A DNA stretch of 64,000 nt from Palsa-461 sp963768185 (GCA_963768185.1 CAVYGS010000001.1:1-64000), one strand, 5' to 3'; shown: positions 1 to 8,788, counted from the stretch's first letter. Notes: generated from the sequence alone by a model not told the origin. Numbers and translations: made by a program.

Positions 1-113
1 CGGGCTACAACGCCGCGGCGGGCTATGACCTGGCCAGCGGCCTAGGTACGGTGGACGGAGCGAGGTTGGTCGGCGCTCTGACCAGCTACCGGTCGTTCAG
101 CCGGCACCACTAG
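1..113 (+). CDS. C-terminal end of a peptidase S53 (sedolisin)-like protein, cut by the window edge
   Basis: Only the last 36 codons are present, read in frame from base 3 to the TAG at 111-113. The motif GYDLASGLGTVDGARLVGAL resembles the closing motif of sedolisin/kumamolisin-type serine-carboxyl peptidases (GYDxAtGLGtpxxxxLvxaL), where the Asp-containing loop helps bind calcium. A subtilisin-type protease can end in a similar way, so the family is likely but not certain. The gene would encode a secreted protease. It converges on rsfS, with a strong palindrome between the two stop codons. Confidence 0.55.
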   Translation, partial: GYNAAAGYDLASGLGTVDGARLVGALTSYRSFSRHH

Positions 114-122
114 TGCCGATTT

Positions 123-150
123 GTGGGCCGACCCTCCGGGGTCGGCCCAC
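123..150. terminator. Perfect GC-rich hairpin between convergent genes
   Basis: GTGGGCCGACC (123-133) pairs perfectly with GGTCGGCCCAC (140-150) around a 6-base loop. It lies between the converging peptidase and rsfS genes. There is no U-tract, as is common for actinobacterial terminators, so it may serve both directions. Confidence 0.7.
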
Positions 151-186
151 GCCCCTCAGAGCGCCGCCGACCAGCGTCGTCTGGAA

Positions 187-585
187 CTAAGGTGATCCGG
201 CTCCGACCGCTTGCGCCGGTGCCTCACCCCAAAGCTGCTCCAGCCGGTAGTAGTCGCGGGCCTCGGGGACGAACACGTGCACGACGACGTCGAGGTAATC
301 CATCAGGATCCACCGGGCGCCCGGCAGGCCCTCGACCCGCCCGGGCAGGCGTCCGTGCGCGGACTTCATGCCCTCGTAGATCCCGTCGTGTATCGCGCGG
401 GTCTGTCGCTCGGTTCGGCCGGTGCAGATCACGAAGTAGTCCGTGTAGCCGATGATCGAGCGCAGGTCGAGCTGGACGATGTCGATCGCCTTACGGTCGG
501 CGGCGTAGTCGGCGATTGCCCCGGCCAGTGCCTCGGGATTGATGACGGTGGTTGCCAGATTCTGTGGACTCATCGGGATGCGCAC
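187..585 (-). CDS. rsfS: Ribosomal silencing factor RsfS
   Basis: The 132-aa product matches the RsfS/DUF143 family in length and pattern: an N-terminal helix (ALAGAIADYAADRKA), then DIVQLDLR, the YTDYFVICTG strand, and a C-terminal WILMDYLDVVVHVF block followed by YYRLEQLW. RsfS binds ribosomal protein L14 and blocks subunit joining when cells are starved. The start is GTG at 585, and an ATG lies four codons inside. It sits 10 bases downstream of nadD, the usual nadD-rsfS pairing, and is the last gene of the minus-strand cluster. The family assignment is secure from the motif set and the context. Confidence 0.93.
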   Translation of the reverse strand: MRIPMSPQNLATTVINPEALAGAIADYAADRKAIDIVQLDLRSIIGYTDYFVICTGRTERQTRAIHDGIYEGMKSAHGRLPGRVEGLPGARWILMDYLDVVVHVFVPEARDYYRLEQLWGEAPAQAVGAGSP

Positions 586-595
586 CCAGTTTGCT

Positions 596-1210
596 TCATG
601 TAAGAGAGCCTACCCCCGCGTAGAGATGGTGACGATCGATGTAGCTGATGACCGGATCAGGTGTGTAGTAGCGGATCGACTCCCCGGCCCGGACCCGCTC
701 GCGCAACATCGTCGAGGAGATCGCGATCCGGGGCATTCGGAAGAACTGCGCTCGCTCGCCTCCGCGTAGCACCCGCAGGGCGTTGTCCACGTCGGCGCGC
801 GAGGTGCCACGCCGTTTCGCTATCGCCAACGTGGCCAATGACAACACTCGCTCGGGCTCTCGCCAATCCGGTAGCCCCGCGGCGATGTCACCCCCGACGA
901 TCAGGAACAACTCGTGGTCTGGCGCAGAAGAACGCAGTTCCTTGAGGGTATCGACCGTGTAGGACGGGCCCTCCCGGGCGATCTCGACGTCCGAGACCTC
1001 AAAGCGGTGCTCATCGCCCTGGATGGCCAAGCGGCACAGCTCTAGCCGGTGCTCGGGTCCGGGCTCCTCCTCGACGGGCTTGTGAGGCGGTATCCGAGCA
1101 GGGATCAACACGACCCGGTCCAGTCCGAGCTGAAGGAACGCCTCCTGGGCGCAGATCAGATGAGCGAGGTGTGGCGGGTTGAACGTCCCGCCCAAGATGC
1201 CGATCCGCAC
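596..1210 (-). CDS. nadD: Nicotinate-nucleotide adenylyltransferase NadD
   Basis: The 204-aa product joins ATP to nicotinate mononucleotide in NAD biosynthesis. It has the nucleotidyltransferase signature GGTFNPPH (residues 7-14), the PPHK substrate loop (41-44), SYTVDT (83-88) and the C-terminal ISSTMLRER motif (164-172) that completes the ATP site. Length is normal for the family. The gene lies 23 bases after proA and 10 before rsfS on the same strand, so the three are probably co-transcribed. Confidence 0.96.
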   Translation of the reverse strand: MRIGILGGTFNPPHLAHLICAQEAFLQLGLDRVVLIPARIPPHKPVEEEPGPEHRLELCRLAIQGDEHRFEVSDVEIAREGPSYTVDTLKELRSSAPDHELFLIVGGDIAAGLPDWREPERVLSLATLAIAKRRGTSRADVDNALRVLRGGERAQFFRMPRIAISSTMLRERVRAGESIRYYTPDPVISYIDRHHLYAGVGSLT

Positions 1211-1233
1211 AGGCTCCTAGATGCCCGGCCCGG

Positions 1234-2505
1234 TCAGCCGCGAACCTGGCCAGTGCCCTCGATCAGGTACTTGAACGTGCACAGCTCGCGCAGCCCAATC
1301 GGGCCACGCGCATGGAGCTTCTGCGTCGAGTTGCCGATCTCCGCGCCCATTCCGAACTCGCCGCCGTCGGTAAACCGCGTGGACGCGTTGACGTACACGC
1401 ACGCAGCGTCCACGCCGAGCTGGAATGCCCGGGCGGCGTCGGTGTCACGCGTGACGATCGCCTCGGAGTGGCCCGACCCATAGCGATTGACGTGCTCGAT
1501 TGCCTCCTGCACCGAATCGACCACGCCGACGGCGAGGGTCAGGGCGTGATACTCGGTCGCCCAGTCCTCCTCGGTTGCCTCAGACACCTCCACCGAAGCC
1601 GGCGCCAGGCCACGCACGCGCGAGTCGGCCCGTAGCTCAACGCCCGCCTCAGCCAGCGCTTCGAACGCCGCCGGGAGAAACTCGTCCGCCACCGAGGAGT
1701 GCACGAGCAGGGTCTCAGCCGCGTTGCAGACGCTGGGGCGCTGGATCTTGGCATTGAGCGTGATCGCCAGCGCATCGTCCAGCGAGGCGGTCGCGTCCAC
1801 GTAAACGTGGCAGTTGCCCGACGCCGCGTACATGACCGGCACCGTGGCCACGCCCTTCAAAGCGGCCTTCAGCCCCTCGCCGCCGCGCGGGATGATCAGG
1901 TCGACCAGGCCGATCTGAGTGGCTAACTCGGAGAGCTCGTCGTGTCCGCCGCCGGCCACCAGCGCCATCGCGCCGTCGGGCAACCCGGCCGCCAATCCCG
2001 CCTCGACGGCGACATCGGCGAGGACGGCATTGGACGCCGCGGCCATCGAGGACCCGCGCAGCACGATCGCATTGCCCGACTTCAGGCAGAGCGCGGCCGC
2101 GTCGATCGTCACGTTCGGCCGCGCCTCGTACACGACCGCGATCACGCCGAGCGGGACCCTGACCTTGCGCACGTCGAGACCGTTGTAAAGGCGCCGCCCC
2201 TCGATCACCTCACCGACCGGATCGGGCAACGCCGCGATGTCCCGGACCTGCTTCGCGATCGCTGCGATGCGCCCTTCGTCGAGCGCCAGGCGATCCATGA
2301 GCGCATCTGTCAGGCCGGCCTCGCGCCCGTCCTGGAGATCACGGCTGTTGGCCTCGAGGATCTCCGGCGTGCGCTCGATCAGCGCCGCCGCGATCGCTTC
2401 GAGCGCATCGTTCTTGACCCCGGACGGCAGCGCGGCAAGCTGCGTCGCGGCGCGCTTGGCGGCGGCGCAGATGTCGGTGACGGATGTCGTGACGACGGAG
2501 GCCAT
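1234..2505 (-). CDS. proA: Gamma-glutamyl phosphate reductase ProA
   Basis: The 423-aa product is the NADPH-dependent reductase of proline synthesis, converting glutamyl-5-phosphate to glutamate semialdehyde. It has the aldehyde-dehydrogenase fold with the catalytic cysteine in QRPSVCNAAETLLVH, the LIIPRGGEGL block and the closing GRGPIGLREL-type motif (here ARGPIGLREL). Length matches the family (about 415-425 aa). It follows proB on the same strand, but 137 bases separate the two genes. That gap is almost filled by a tandem hairpin repeat, which may set the relative expression of the two enzymes. Confidence 0.96.
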   Translation of the reverse strand: MASVVTTSVTDICAAAKRAATQLAALPSGVKNDALEAIAAALIERTPEILEANSRDLQDGREAGLTDALMDRLALDEGRIAAIAKQVRDIAALPDPVGEVIEGRRLYNGLDVRKVRVPLGVIAVVYEARPNVTIDAAALCLKSGNAIVLRGSSMAAASNAVLADVAVEAGLAAGLPDGAMALVAGGGHDELSELATQIGLVDLIIPRGGEGLKAALKGVATVPVMYAASGNCHVYVDATASLDDALAITLNAKIQRPSVCNAAETLLVHSSVADEFLPAAFEALAEAGVELRADSRVRGLAPASVEVSEATEEDWATEYHALTLAVGVVDSVQEAIEHVNRYGSGHSEAIVTRDTDAARAFQLGVDAACVYVNASTRFTDGGEFGMGAEIGNSTQKLHARGPIGLRELCTFKYLIEGTGQVRG

Positions 2506-2532
2506 ACTCGATGCTCCCGACAGAGCTTACCC

Positions 2533-2646
2533 GCGCGGTGCGAAGCACCGCGCGGCAGCACCCGATCTACGCGCGGTGCGAAGCATCGCGCGGCAGCACC
2601 CGATCTACGCGCGGTGCGAAGCATCGCGCGGCAGCACCCGATCTAC
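2533..2646. repeat. Three tandem 38-bp units, each an internal hairpin, between proB and proA
   Basis: GCGCGGTGCG begins at 2533, 2571 and 2609, an exact 38-bp period over three full units. A degenerate fourth start at 2647 runs into proB. Each unit contains GCGCGGTGC-GAA-GCACCGCGC: a perfect 9-bp stem with a GAA loop in unit 1, and one G/T change in units 2 and 3. The last unit touches the 3' end of proB, so the proB C-terminus is partly encoded by repeat sequence. Confidence 0.9.
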
Positions 2647-3734
2647 GCGAGCACGAAGTAGTCCCGGTGAACGGCCTCGTCGGTGGCGCGCGGGAGCCGC
2701 TCGCGCACCGCCGCCGACTTCAGGCCTCGCACCCGGCGCAGCTCGCTCGCGGAGTAGTTGCAGATCCCCTTGCCGACCAGCTCCCCGTCGTGGGCGATCT
2801 CGACCGCGTCGCCGGCGTCGAACTCGCCCGACACCTCGACGATCCCGACCGGCAGCAGGCTCGTGCCGCCCTCGCGTAGCGCGCGGGCCGCGCCGGCGTC
2901 GACCAGGACCCGCCCCCGCGTCGGCTTGGCGTAACGGAGCCACAACTTGAAGCTCGAGTAGCGGCCGGGGCGGGCGTGGAAGCGAGTGCCAACGGGCTCA
3001 CCCCGCGCGGCCGCCAGCAGCGTGCCCGGCGTCTGGCCGCCGCCGATCACGGTCGGTATCCCCGCGGCCGTGGCCATCTCGGCCGCCACCACCTTGGAGC
3101 GCATCCCCCCGGATCCGAGCGGCGAGGTGGCATGGCCGATCGCCAGGCCGTCGAGCTCGTCAAACGACGCCACCTCGCTCACCAGCCGCGCGCTCGGGTC
3201 GGTGCGAGGATCGGCGGTGTAGAGGCCCTCGGCGTCGGTCAGCAGGACGAGCAGCTCGGCCGCGATCAGGATCGCCACCTGGGCGGCCAGGAAGTCGTTA
3301 TCGCCGAAGGAGATGTCGTCGGTCGTGGTCGTGTCGTTCTCGTTGATGACCGGGACGACTTGCCAGTCGATCAGTTTGCGCAGGGTCTGGCGCGCGTTTA
3401 AGTAGTGCGTTCGCGCGCTCACGTCGAAGAACGTGAGCAGCACCTGGGCTGTCTGGAGTCCGCGCGCACGGAGCAGCTCGTCGTAGATCTGGTAGAGCTT
3501 CCCCTGCCCGACCGCGCTGGCGGCTTGGAGCTCGTCGATCGCCCGGGGGCGGAGCGGCAGCTCCATCACCCCCATCCCGCGCGCGATCGCCCCGCTGGTT
3601 ACGACGACAGGCTGGCGGCCGTCGCGCTGGAGCTCGGCGAGCTCGTCGCAAATCCGGGCGAGGACATCCGTGCGCACCTCGCCGCGATCGCTCGCGACGA
3701 TGCTCGAGCCGAGCTTGACCACCACTGCGCCCAT
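2643..3734 (-). CDS. proB: Glutamate 5-kinase ProB with PUA domain
   Basis: The 363-aa product phosphorylates glutamate in the first step of proline synthesis. The kinase domain opens with VVKLGSSIV and carries the VTSGAIARGMGVM loop, the NENDTTTTDDISFGDND active-site block and the GSGGMRSKV motif. A C-terminal PUA domain starts near residue 275 (TRGRVLVDAGAARAL) and is typical of the long ProB form. The final residues lie in the edge of the 38-bp tandem repeat. The gene precedes proA on the same strand. Confidence 0.95.
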   Translation of the reverse strand: MGAVVVKLGSSIVASDRGEVRTDVLARICDELAELQRDGRQPVVVTSGAIARGMGVMELPLRPRAIDELQAASAVGQGKLYQIYDELLRARGLQTAQVLLTFFDVSARTHYLNARQTLRKLIDWQVVPVINENDTTTTDDISFGDNDFLAAQVAILIAAELLVLLTDAEGLYTADPRTDPSARLVSEVASFDELDGLAIGHATSPLGSGGMRSKVVAAEMATAAGIPTVIGGGQTPGTLLAAARGEPVGTRFHARPGRYSSFKLWLRYAKPTRGRVLVDAGAARALREGGTSLLPVGIVEVSGEFDAGDAVEIAHDGELVGKGICNYSASELRRVRGLKSAAVRERLPRATDEAVHRDYFVLA

Positions 3735-3776
3735 GTCGCCCGAGAGGTTAGGGTCCGCAGCGGGCCAAGCGCTATG

Positions 3777-5375
3777 TCATTCGTACGCCTTGCCCTTGTG
3801 CGCCGGACACCACGGGTTGGCGGGCACGTGGCCGCACACGTTCGGCATCGTCGGCAGGTGCTTGGGCAGCGCGTGCATCACGACCTTCTTCCGCCGCGGG
3901 TATTTGTCGCCGGGCTGGCATCCGAACCCCGGGCCGAGGATCTGGGTGTCGCACGCCGACTCGGCCAGGAACGTCTGGTTGTCGTTGCCGGCAACCTGCC
4001 CACCGCACGTCGGCTTGCTCTGCTGCAGGCCGGCCGGTGAGCTCGTCAGGGTGCCGCTCGTATCGACATTCGACGCGAAGCAGTCCGACGGGCCGCCGAT
4101 CACCGTGAGCTCGGCGATGTCGCCGTTGGTCGGGTTGCCGTAGAACCCGTCGTGGGTGAACGTGTTGCCGATCATGGCGTCGTTCGAGTCCTCGTACCAA
4201 CACCGGATAGTCACCGGGAGGCCGAACAGCGTGATCGAGAAGTTCGGTGTGCCCCCGAGGCACGGGGTCGCGTCCGACGGCGGCGTCTCGGTGTCGGGAT
4301 AGGGAACGAACGCCGCTCCCCATGCGCCGTTGTTCACGAAGCGGTTGTCCATGATCGTGTCGTTGCGTCCGCCCGAGATCGTCATGCCGGTCCCCACCGG
4401 GCCGGCGGCCGCCGCACCCGCCGACGGCACGTCGGGATTGTTGTTGTCGTGGACGTAGTTCTTGTAGAACACCCAGCAGCTCGGAGCGCCCGCAACCGGC
4501 GGTCCGACACCGGCCGGACACGCGCCGTTCTGCGGCGAGGGCCAGTCGTCGTCGTTCTGGCTGTTGGTGTCGAAGCCCTCCTCGTTGTGGTCGAACTGCG
4601 AGTGTTCGACCAGCAGCGAGCCGCCGGAGTTCGTGCCCGAGTAACCGAGCGCGTTGTACTGCGCCCACGCGTCGTTGATCGTCTGGTTGCACTCGTCCTG
4701 GCAGGCGCCGATGTAGTAACCCGAGTCATTGAAGTTGCTCGTGTAGGTGTGGATCCACTCGCCGCCGTCCCAGTTGCTCGAGAAGATCCCGTATTCCGCC
4801 GCCGTGTGCTCGCCGTTGTAGAACGTGCTCGTAGCCGTCAGGTAGGAGCCCCACATGCCGTGCCCGCCGACCTTGCCGCTGCCGTTGGCGCCGTTCCACC
4901 AGACCTCGTTGCCGGCGTCGCCGGCGCCACCCAGGAAGTTGCAGACGGTCAGGTTCTCGATGTCGACGTTGTTGGCCTTGAAGACCATGATTCCGTTCAG
5001 CCCCTGCGCCTTGCCCTTCACCTTCGGCCCCAGGTTTTGGTCGGCGGCGCTCCGGCTGCACGCCGGTCCGCTCTTGGTGCCATCGACGATCACCGAGTTG
5101 CGATTCATGCCGACGATCCAGATGTCGGGCTTGGTGACCAGCACGCCGGCGGCTTCGTCGGCGCGGCCGCGCGGGTGCTGGCTCGAGGTCGTCTTGTAGT
5201 CACCGGGCGCGAGCAGAATCCAGTCGCCCGGATGCGCCGCGTCAACCGCCGCCTGAAGGGAGCTGTACTTGCCGCGGACCCCGTGGTAGGTGCCCACGAG
5301 CAGGACCTTGGCACCCGCCGCGGGCACCACCAACAGCGCGCCCACAAGCACGACAAGAGCAACGACACGACGCAT
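3777..5375 (-). CDS. Secreted right-handed parallel beta-helix protein
   Basis: The 532-aa product starts with a clear signal peptide (RRVVALVVLVGALLVVPAAGA). Next comes a Pfam-style beta-helix entry (SLQAAVDAAHPGDWILLAPGDY) and repeated short strands of the form N-x-hydrophobic with Asn/Gly turns (NNVDIENLTV, NDTIMDNRFVNN, NDAMIGNTFTHDG). It is rich in Asn, Asp and paired Cys, as expected outside the cell. Such helices are found in polysaccharide lyases and in structural proteins, and no catalytic set can be assigned by eye. It sits between obgE and proB but is unlikely to be functionally tied to them. Confidence 0.75.
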   Translation of the reverse strand: MRRVVALVVLVGALLVVPAAGAKVLLVGTYHGVRGKYSSLQAAVDAAHPGDWILLAPGDYKTTSSQHPRGRADEAAGVLVTKPDIWIVGMNRNSVIVDGTKSGPACSRSAADQNLGPKVKGKAQGLNGIMVFKANNVDIENLTVCNFLGGAGDAGNEVWWNGANGSGKVGGHGMWGSYLTATSTFYNGEHTAAEYGIFSSNWDGGEWIHTYTSNFNDSGYYIGACQDECNQTINDAWAQYNALGYSGTNSGGSLLVEHSQFDHNEEGFDTNSQNDDDWPSPQNGACPAGVGPPVAGAPSCWVFYKNYVHDNNNPDVPSAGAAAAGPVGTGMTISGGRNDTIMDNRFVNNGAWGAAFVPYPDTETPPSDATPCLGGTPNFSITLFGLPVTIRCWYEDSNDAMIGNTFTHDGFYGNPTNGDIAELTVIGGPSDCFASNVDTSGTLTSSPAGLQQSKPTCGGQVAGNDNQTFLAESACDTQILGPGFGCQPGDKYPRRKKVVMHALPKHLPTMPNVCGHVPANPWCPAHKGKAYE

Positions 5376-5457
5376 TCCCAGTCTCCTCTCCTACGCTGAC
5401 GATCCGGCGGCGCGCGATGCTACCCGTTCGTGGCGCGTCGAAGCGTTCTCGCGTCTC

Positions 5458-6751
5458 TCACTCCGGATCGAGGTCGAACGCGATGCCCGCGATCTCGACC
5501 TCGTCGCCAGGCTCGAACCCCTCCTCCTGGAGCGCCCGGATCACCCCGATTCCGCGCAGCCGCCGCTCGAGGTAGGCCAGCGCGTCGTCGTTCTCGAGGT
5601 CGTAGCGCGCCACGAGCCGCTCTATCCCCTCGCCGGTCACCCGATAGGTGCCATCGCCGGTCTTGAGAACCCGGTAGGCGCGCCGCGCGGCGGGTCGGAA
5701 CACGCGGTGCTCGGCCAGCTCCTCGGGCGCCTGTTCGGGCGCAAGCTCAACCTCAGTCAGGGCCGGCACGCGGCGCGCGAGCTCGGCGGCGAGCTCGGGG
5801 AGCCCGAGCCCGGTGGTTGACGAGGTCACGATCACCGGCGTGTCGGAGCCGACTCGCGCCTCCCACGCCGCCTTGGCGACATCCCGCGCCTCCGGATCCA
5901 CCAGGTCCGCCTTGGACAGCGCCAGCATCCGTGGCAGCACGGCGAGGTGCGGGTTGTGCAGCTCGAGCTCGCGCTCCACTGTCGTGTAGTTGGCCACCGG
6001 GTCCGAGCCGTCGAGCGGCGCCATGTCGAGGACGTGGACGAGCAGCCGGGTGCGCTCGACGTGGGCCAGGAAGTCGTGGCCCAGCCCGGCGCCGGCGCTG
6101 GCTCCCTCGATCAAGCCGGGGATGTCGGCGATCACCAGCTGGCGGTCCTCGGTCTCGAGCGTCCCGAGCGCCGGCTCGAGCGTGGTGAACGGGTAGTCCG
6201 CGACCTTCGGTCGGGCCCGGGTCAGGCGAGTGAGACAGCGAGGACTTGCCGGCGTTCGGGAGGCCGACCAGTCCGACATCGGCCAGCAGCTTCAGCTGCA
6301 GCGTGATCCAGGTCTCACCGCCGGGGAGCCCCTTCTCGGCGAACCGAGGCGTCTGGTGCGTCGGGCCGGCGAAGCGCTTGTTGCCGCGCCCGCCGGGTCC
6401 GCCCCGTGCCACCACCGCTCTTTGCCCGGGGCGCACGAGGTCGTGGACGCTGCCGTCGGCCTCGATGATCGCCTCCGTCCCCGGCGGCACCCGGATCTCG
6501 AGCGTCTCGCCGTCCTTGCCGTGCCGCAGCGCGCCCTCGCCGTTGCCACCCCGGCGCGCCTTGAAGTGCGCCTTGCGCCTGAAGGTCTCGAGATCGCGCA
6601 TCGAGTCGTCGCACACCAGCACCACGTCGCCGCCGCGGCCGCCGTCGCCACCGTTGGGGCCGCCCTTCGGGACGTGGGCCTCCCGCCGGAAACTCAGGCA
6701 GCCGTCGCCGCCGGCGCCGGCCGTAACCTGGATGCGTGCGCGATCCTGCAT
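5458..6751 (-). CDS. obgE: GTPase ObgE/CgtA, interrupted by one frameshift
   Basis: The product is the ribosome-assembly GTPase Obg. The N-terminal glycine-rich Obg fold (AGGDGCLSFRREAHVPKGGP) and Walker A (GLPNAGKSS) are in one frame from 6751. DYPFTTLEP, the DIPGLIEGAS switch, SKAD and the C-terminal OCT domain are in another frame ending at 5458. Removing one base near 6235 restores S-L-L-T-R-L-T and a continuous protein of about 430 aa, the normal length. The lesion falls immediately after Walker A, so the gene as written would be dead. Obg is normally essential, so a sequencing error is more likely than true loss. Confidence 0.9.
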
Positions 6752-6755
6752 GCAT

Positions 6756-7638
6756 TCATCGTGGCAGGTGGTACGCGCGCCACACGTCAGCTTCGACCAG
6801 CGCCGCCTCCTCCTCTAGCTGGCGCGTGCCGTAGCGAACGACGTCGAACGCAGCCCTCCGCAGGATCAGCTCCTTGCTTCGGTCGTTTTGGATCTGGTTC
6901 CAGGAGCTGTGGTTGTTCTCGCCATCGAGTTCGACGACGAGCTTGCGGTCGTGCCACACGGCGTCGACGAGCACACCCTCGATGTAGACGTTGACTTCTG
7001 GGAGCGGGATCCCGATCCGCTCGCACAAAGGCAGGAACAGCCGCTCGAGCGGGCTTCGCGTGCGGGCGAGCTTTGGCTCGTGTCGTCTTATCGCGCTTCT
7101 TCAGGTTGGTGCTGCCTGTGCGACCGTTACCGGCGATCACCTGGAGGGCGGGGATGTCGAGCACCTTGTGGTAGTCGGCGTTGGCGAGCGCGTATCGGAC
7201 GCGATCGATCGGTGCGGTTGCCGCGAAATCGAGCAGCGCCTGCTCGATGGTCGTGGTTGGGGGACGCTTATGCGGGTATCGCTCGTAAGTGCGCCGGCCG
7301 TAGACGCGGATTCCCTTGAGTGACTGGCAGCGGCGCGGCGTGGTCACCTGGAGCGGCCAGGGCTGCTTGTCGAGCAGCCTGCGCCACCAGAGCGCGGTGG
7401 CGTGGCTGAGCATGGCGCCTGGGCCAGCGTAGAGCACGGCCGCCCACAGGTCCGCCTCCACGCTCGGCGCGCGGTGGCCGACGGCGTACACACGTGGAAG
7501 CACCTTGAACAGCAAGCCCCCGTCGGTCCATCGCACGATCGTCTTGCGGTCCACTTCGAGAGCGATGAGCTGCCACCACGCCACCCGTCCCGCTTGCCGG
7601 TCCGCGAGCGCACGGACTTTGGCGATCCAGTCCCGCAT
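6756..7638 (-). CDS. AbiEi-antitoxin-like N-terminus fused to a DUF559 endonuclease-like domain, one frameshift
   Basis: The N-terminal half, from ATG 7638, has the AbiEi-type winged-helix pattern (ALADRQAGRVAWWQLIAL, then KVLPRVYAVG and LSHATALWWRRLL). The C-terminal half, in another frame, is a DUF559/very-short-patch-repair-like fold (PEVNVYIEGVLVDAVWHDRKL then LVVELDGENNH). Removing one base in the GGG run near 7063-7066 joins them through RTRSPLERLFLPLCERIGIP, giving about 293 aa. This two-domain protein is common in actinobacteria and usually has no linked AbiEii toxin; none is present here. The role is unknown. It lies four bases before obgE. Confidence 0.7.
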
Positions 7639-7716
7639 ACGTCAACTCCATCGCCAAAGTCCGGGCACGAACCCAAAGGAACCACGCCCCCTTGCAACGA
7701 AACAAGACATGGAGCC

Positions 7717-8127
7717 GTGCCAAAACTGCTCAAGGACTTCAAGCAATTCCTGTTCCGCGGCAACGTCGTCGACCTCGCGGTGGCCGTCGTCATCGGCACG
7801 GCCTTCACCGCCGTCATCAAGGCCGTCGTCGCCGACCTGCTGACGCCATTGATCGCCGCGATCTTCGGCGCCCACGACTTCGGGGCGCTGAAATTCACGA
7901 TCAACGGCAGCACGTTCGCCTACGGCGACTTCATCAACAACCTGATCACGTTCGTGAGCATCGCCGCCGTGGTCTTCTTCCTGGTCGTGGCGCCACTGAA
8001 CGCGTTGATGGCGCGCCGGGCCGAGGAGGACCCGGACACCAAGCAATGTCCGGAGTGCGACAGCGCGATCCCGGTAAAGGCGAAGCGCTGCCCGGAGTGC
8101 ACCTCGCAGCTCGTTACCGCTGCTTAG
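7717..8127 (+). CDS. mscL: Large-conductance mechanosensitive channel MscL with C-terminal zinc ribbon
   Basis: The 136-aa product is an inner-membrane pressure-release channel. It has the MscL N-terminal helix (LLKDFKQFLFRGNVVDLAVAVVIGTAF), a periplasmic loop and a second transmembrane segment (VVFFLVVAPLNALM). The tail adds two CPEC motifs (CPECDSAIPVKAKRCPEC), a rubredoxin-like zinc ribbon in place of the usual charged helix. I chose GTG 7717 because upstream in-frame sequence is not MscL-like. The gene is on the opposite strand to the ribosomal cluster and converges on rpmA. Confidence 0.92.
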   Translation: MPKLLKDFKQFLFRGNVVDLAVAVVIGTAFTAVIKAVVADLLTPLIAAIFGAHDFGALKFTINGSTFAYGDFINNLITFVSIAAVVFFLVVAPLNALMARRAEEDPDTKQCPECDSAIPVKAKRCPECTSQLVTAA

Positions 8128-8172
8128 GGGCTCGCTTCGCTCGGCGTCCATGGGGCGCGGGGTGTGCATCCA

Positions 8173-8192
8173 GCCGGGCGTCCATGCCCGGC
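8173..8192. terminator. GC hairpin between mscL and rpmA
   Basis: GCCGGGC (8173-8179) pairs with GCCCGGC (8186-8192) around a 6-base loop in the gap between two convergent genes. No T-tract follows. It could act as a bidirectional terminator. Confidence 0.5.
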
Positions 8193-8217
8193 GGGCGCGA
8201 GCGACGCTGCCCGCGCC

Positions 8218-8487
8218 CTACGAGTCGGAGTCGGAAGCGCCCGGGGCGATCGAGATCACTCGACCGCGCCGTCCGCGCGTGAACTCCACGGTCCCCGCCG
8301 CACGGGCGTAGATCGTGTCGTCCTTGCCGATGCCGACGCCGTCGCCCGGCTTGAACTTCGTACCGCGCTGGCGCACGATGATCTCGCCACCGGTCACGTT
8401 CTCGCCGGCGAACACCTTCACGCCCAGGCGCTTGGCCTTCGAGTCGCGCCCGTTGCGCGAGGAGCCAAGTCCTTTCTTATGCGCCAT
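8218..8487 (-). CDS. rpmA: 50S ribosomal protein L27
   Basis: The 89-aa product begins MAHKKGLGSSRNGRDSKAKR, the diagnostic start of bacterial L27, followed by VTGGEIIVRQRGTKF and the GDGVGIGKDDTIYA block. L27 lies at the peptidyl-transferase centre. The start overlaps the end of rplU by 11 bases, which implies coupled translation of the two large-subunit proteins. Confidence 0.97.
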   Translation of the reverse strand: MAHKKGLGSSRNGRDSKAKRLGVKVFAGENVTGGEIIVRQRGTKFKPGDGVGIGKDDTIYARAAGTVEFTRGRRGRVISIAPGASDSDS

Positions 8488-8788
8488 GTTTCACCTCCGT
8501 GACCTCGATCCGGGTCAGGTTCTGGCGGTGGCCGGTACGCCGCTTGTAGCCGCGCTTGGGCTTGAACTTGACGATCCGCAACTTGGGGCCCCGCTCGTGG
8601 GCGACCACCCGGGCGGTCACCGAAACGCCGGACAGGTCCGAGTCGACCACGTTGGAGCCGTCCACGAACAACAACGGCTCCAAGCTGACTGATTCCCCGT
8701 CCTCAACGGCAAGCCGCTCGACGAGCAGGGTCTGGCCCTGCTCGACGCGGTACTGCTTGCCGCCAGTTTTCACGATTGCGTAGGTCAT
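8477..8788 (-). CDS. rplU: 50S ribosomal protein L21
   Basis: The 103-aa product starts MTYAIVKTGGKQYRVEQG and ends with FKPKRGYKRRTGHRQ, both signature blocks of L21. It stabilises 23S rRNA in the large subunit. It overlaps the 3' end of the rne remnant by four bases and the start of rpmA by 11. The order rne-rplU-rpmA is the ordinary actinobacterial one. Confidence 0.97.
   Translation of the reverse strand: MTYAIVKTGGKQYRVEQGQTLLVERLAVEDGESVSLEPLLFVDGSNVVDSDLSGVSVTARVVAHERGPKLRIVKFKPKRGYKRRTGHRQNLTRIEVTEVKHGA

Noticed and set aside
2533..2646. CRISPR-like array
   Set aside because: The three units are directly adjacent with no spacers and each is a self-hairpin; no cas gene is in the window.
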